Below, piece after piece: positions 38,823 through 40,376 of a DNA stretch of 40,376 nucleotides. The position numbers and the translations under genes are program-made. This stretch comes from Rhodoferax sp. (GTDB lineage Bacteria > Pseudomonadota > Gammaproteobacteria > Burkholderiales > Burkholderiaceae_C). The stretch covers positions 1-40,376 of the forward strand of contig JAIFMR010000087.1 of NCBI GenBank assembly GCA_020048255.1, in the 5' to 3' direction. Within the stretch, counting starts at the first letter, position 1. The number at the start of each line of letters is the position of its first letter. The notes under the pieces are model-generated. The model worked only from the letters and a program-made list of their open reading frames with translations. It was not told the origin of the DNA and did no database searches.

Positions 38823-39122
38823 TTGAGTCTGATTGCCAACCAACTGAACCTGACAGCGAGCGTCCTCGAAGTAGAACCTTTGCGGTACACGCCTTCAGGT
38901 ATCCCTGCAGTGAACAGTCGTCTGGAGCACGTCTCCGAGATGCTGGAAGCAGGTCAGGTCAGGCAAGTCAAGGCCACCATGAAATCCGTGGCGTTCGGTG
39001 CAGTTGCAGAGCAACTCGCCAGTCAGGATGTCGGTAGCAGCTGGAATTTCAAGGGCTTTGTGGCAACACCCCGTGGTGCAAAGCACGTTGTGTTTCACAT
39101 TCAAGAATTTGCTCAACAGTAA
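38823..39122 (+). CDS. priB: Primosomal replication protein N (PriB), TTG start
   Basis: A 99-residue single-strand DNA-binding OB-fold protein of the replication restart primosome. Typical betaproteobacterial PriB sequence is seen: [54 protein letters not shown] and [19 protein letters not shown]. No ATG fits the family N-terminus; the first suitable codon is TTG at 38823, with only a weak purine stretch (AGTAGG) upstream. It is encoded between rpsF and rpsR, the conserved place. Weak initiation would keep its level below that of the ribosomal proteins. Confidence 0.92.
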   Translation: MSLIANQLNLTASVLEVEPLRYTPSGIPAVNSRLEHVSEMLEAGQVRQVKATMKSVAFGAVAEQLASQDVGSSWNFKGFVATPRGAKHVVFHIQEFAQQ

Positions 39123-39151
39123 CGCATTTAGATTTATTTAAGGAGTCCATC

Positions 39152-39436
39152 ATGGCCGGACCAAAACGTTTTAATAACAAAGACAAGCGCCCCAAGCGCC
39201 CCGCTCAAAATCTGCTGTTCAAGCGCAAGCGCTTTTGCCGCTTCACGGTAACGGGCGTTGAAGAGATTGATTACAAAGACATCGACACCTTGCGTGATTT
39301 CATTGCTGAAAACGGCAAGATCATTCCCGCACGCCTGACTGGCACCCGTGCCATTTTCCAGCGTCAGCTCAACACCGCTATCAAGCGTGCGCGCTTTTTG
39401 GCCATGTTGCCTTACAGCGATCAGCACAAGATCTAA
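39152..39436 (+). CDS. rpsR: 30S ribosomal protein S18
   Basis: A 94-residue S18 protein. The core ([59 protein letters not shown]) is standard; a basic N-terminal extension ([18 protein letters not shown]) makes it longer than the 75-residue E. coli form, which is common in this group. A good AAGGAG lies upstream. Binds S6 and 16S rRNA. Confidence 0.97.
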   Translation: MAGPKRFNNKDKRPKRPAQNLLFKRKRFCRFTVTGVEEIDYKDIDTLRDFIAENGKIIPARLTGTRAIFQRQLNTAIKRARFLAMLPYSDQHKI

Positions 39437-39448
39437 GGACCCCACACC

Positions 39449-39901
39449 ATGCAAATCATTCTGCTCGACAAGGTGGTTAACCTTGGTAATCTCGGCGAAA
39501 TTGTCCGTGTCAAAGACGGCTATGCACGCAACTTTTTGATCCCTACCGGCCGCGCGCGTCGCGCGACGGAAACAGCCAAGAAAGAGTTTGAAGTGCGTCG
39601 CGCTGAACTCGAAAAGGCTGCTGCAGCCAAGCTGGCTCAGTCGCAAGCTGTCGGCGAAAAGCTGGCCGGTACCACGTGCAAGCTGACTCAAAAGGCCGGC
39701 GTGGATGGACGTTTGTTTGGTTCCGTGACCAATGCGGACATCGCTGAAGAACTGACCAAGAACGGCTTTGCCGTGACCAAGGCCCAGATTCGTATGCCCA
39801 ACGGCCACATCAAGGTGGTCGGTGACAGCACAGTGGGCATCGCTTTGCACACCGACGTGGTAGTGGACATCACTGTCTCGGTTTACGGCGAAACAGCTTA
39901 A
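39449..39901 (+). CDS. rplI: 50S ribosomal protein L9
   Basis: A 150-residue L9 protein. The N-terminal domain [40 protein letters not shown] is joined by a long helix ([20 protein letters not shown]) to the C-terminal domain ([40 protein letters not shown]). Length is normal. It starts 12 bases after rpsR and is the last gene before the terminator. Confidence 0.97.
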   Translation: MQIILLDKVVNLGNLGEIVRVKDGYARNFLIPTGRARRATETAKKEFEVRRAELEKAAAAKLAQSQAVGEKLAGTTCKLTQKAGVDGRLFGSVTNADIAEELTKNGFAVTKAQIRMPNGHIKVVGDSTVGIALHTDVVVDITVSVYGETA

Positions 39902-39921
39902 GCGTTCTACGTTCTCCCTGT

Positions 39922-39954
39922 AAGCCGCCTGAGCGCAAGCTCTGGCGGCTTTTG
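39922..39954 (+). terminator. Rho-independent terminator of the rpsF-rplI operon
   Basis: AAGCCGCC pairs with GGCGGCTT and an inner stem GAGC/GCTC closes a GCAA tetraloop, giving a 12-bp hairpin with one symmetric T:T mismatch. It is followed by TTTTGT and lies 20 bases after the rplI stop. Confidence 0.9.
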
Positions 39955-40079
39955 TATTGCTGTTCTGCCATGACCTTGTTTGCACAGCTTATTCACAGCC
40001 TTTACGACACTTTCCCCCAGCTTTGTCACTCGACACCCATGTCGACACCCCTTAGCATCGGGGATTGAAGGAACCACCC

Positions 40080-40376
40080 ATGTCAGCAGTACTTTCCGCT
40101 CTTCACGACGACCAGGGACACGACCGTCAGGTTGCCCAGTTGCGCATTCCACCTCATTCCATCGAGGCAGAATCCAGCGTGCTGGGTGGCTTGTTGCTGG
40201 ACAACGCGGCTTGGGATCGGGTCAGCGATGTGCTGTCCGAGCACGATTTTTACCGCTATGAACACCGTGCCGTTTTTGCGGCGATGAGTGTCCTGATCAA
40301 CGCCTCCAAACCGGCTGACGTGATCACGGTGTATGAACAGTTGCAGAGTTCGGGTAAGGCGGAAGAAATGGGTGGC
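40080..40376 (+). CDS. dnaB: Replicative DNA helicase DnaB, N-terminal part
   Basis: The first 99 residues of DnaB; the gene runs off the right end. After a short polar leader (SAVLSALHDDQGHDRQVAQL) comes the N-terminal domain that binds primase: RIPPHSIEAESSVLGGLLLD, VLSEHDFYRYEHRAVFAAM and SKPADVITVYEQLQSSGK. The helicase core with the Walker motifs is outside the window. The ATG at 40080 has a GAAGGA Shine-Dalgarno. The 125-base gap after the terminator holds its promoter region, where I see no clear consensus boxes. dnaB after rplI is conserved. Confidence 0.95.
   Translation, partial: MSAVLSALHDDQGHDRQVAQLRIPPHSIEAESSVLGGLLLDNAAWDRVSDVLSEHDFYRYEHRAVFAAMSVLINASKPADVITVYEQLQSSGKAEEMGG

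Noticed and set aside
1-40376. CRISPR arrays, tRNA or rRNA genes, insertion sequences, prophage genes
   Set aside because: Reading both strands showed no regularly spaced direct repeats, no cloverleaf-like gene with conserved TTCGA arms, no transposase or integrase motifs and no phage structural genes.

Overview
The window comes from the chromosome of a betaproteobacterium, most likely a Comamonadaceae close to Rhodoferax. This rests on the surE-pcm-nlpD-rlmD and rpsF-priB-rpsR-rplI-dnaB gene orders, the ppsR/ppsA divergent pair, the protein signatures, and short dispersed AGCGCTTAT/AGCTATT-type intergenic repeats that I associate with this family from memory. No tRNA, rRNA, CRISPR array, transposase or prophage gene was seen. 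Gene density is high and both strands are used.

Region 1 (1-4165) is housekeeping and hypothetical: the 3' end of a low-molecular-weight protein tyrosine phosphatase, a DODA-type dioxygenase, a frameshifted nitroreductase, a DUF3422 membrane protein, a 56-residue membrane protein and a PaaI-type thioesterase.

Region 2 (4166-26640) is a sulfur- and electron-transfer island with fifteen CxxCH haem c motifs in eight genes. It opens with five genes joined by four consecutive 4-base ATGA overlaps: a cytochrome-bd-like membrane subunit fused to a haem c domain, a second membrane subunit, a monohaem cytochrome, a flavocytochrome c sulfide dehydrogenase flavoprotein and a dihaem cytochrome. Behind these follow a truncated persulfide-dioxygenase remnant fused to a secreted protein, a periplasmic DsrE-like protein, a rhodanese pseudogene, a Tat-exported metallo-hydrolase, an intact rhodanese, a cytochrome c / NapC-like / cytochrome c set, and a tetrahaem cytochrome built by internal duplication. 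Next come a TetR-controlled ABC export operon and a DUF3365 haem protein. Last are a sigma-54 activator with the three-cysteine layout of FisR (a sulfane-sulfur sensor), an orphan Rieske protein, an internally deleted SQR-like flavoprotein, a truncated haemoglobin, an ETHE1-like protein lacking metal ligands, and ccoG.

The main discovery is regulatory. The same architecture occurs three times, upstream of the bd-like/FCSD operon, the Rieske operon and the ETHE1-like/ccoG operon. It is a 16-bp palindrome of the form CTGMCA-N4-TGKCAG lying 85-94 bp upstream of a TGGCAYGG-type sigma-54-like element. With fisR beside one copy, this looks like a local FisR regulon. Several of its expected sulfur enzymes are truncated or have lost active-site residues, so the system seems to be re-purposed or decaying. 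Two perfect TTGAT-N4-ATCAA (FNR-type) boxes sit in front of the cytochrome/NapC operon and the tetrahaem cytochrome gene, suggesting low-oxygen control of that branch.

Region 3 (26700-40376) is core genome: surE-pcm-nlpD-rlmD (without rpoS, which I would expect after nlpD), a lipoprotein, a Bax-inhibitor-1 family protein, a GlcG/HbpS-type protein, ppsR and ppsA, a DUF4212-fused sodium/solute symporter, the rpsF-priB-rpsR-rplI ribosomal operon and the start of dnaB.
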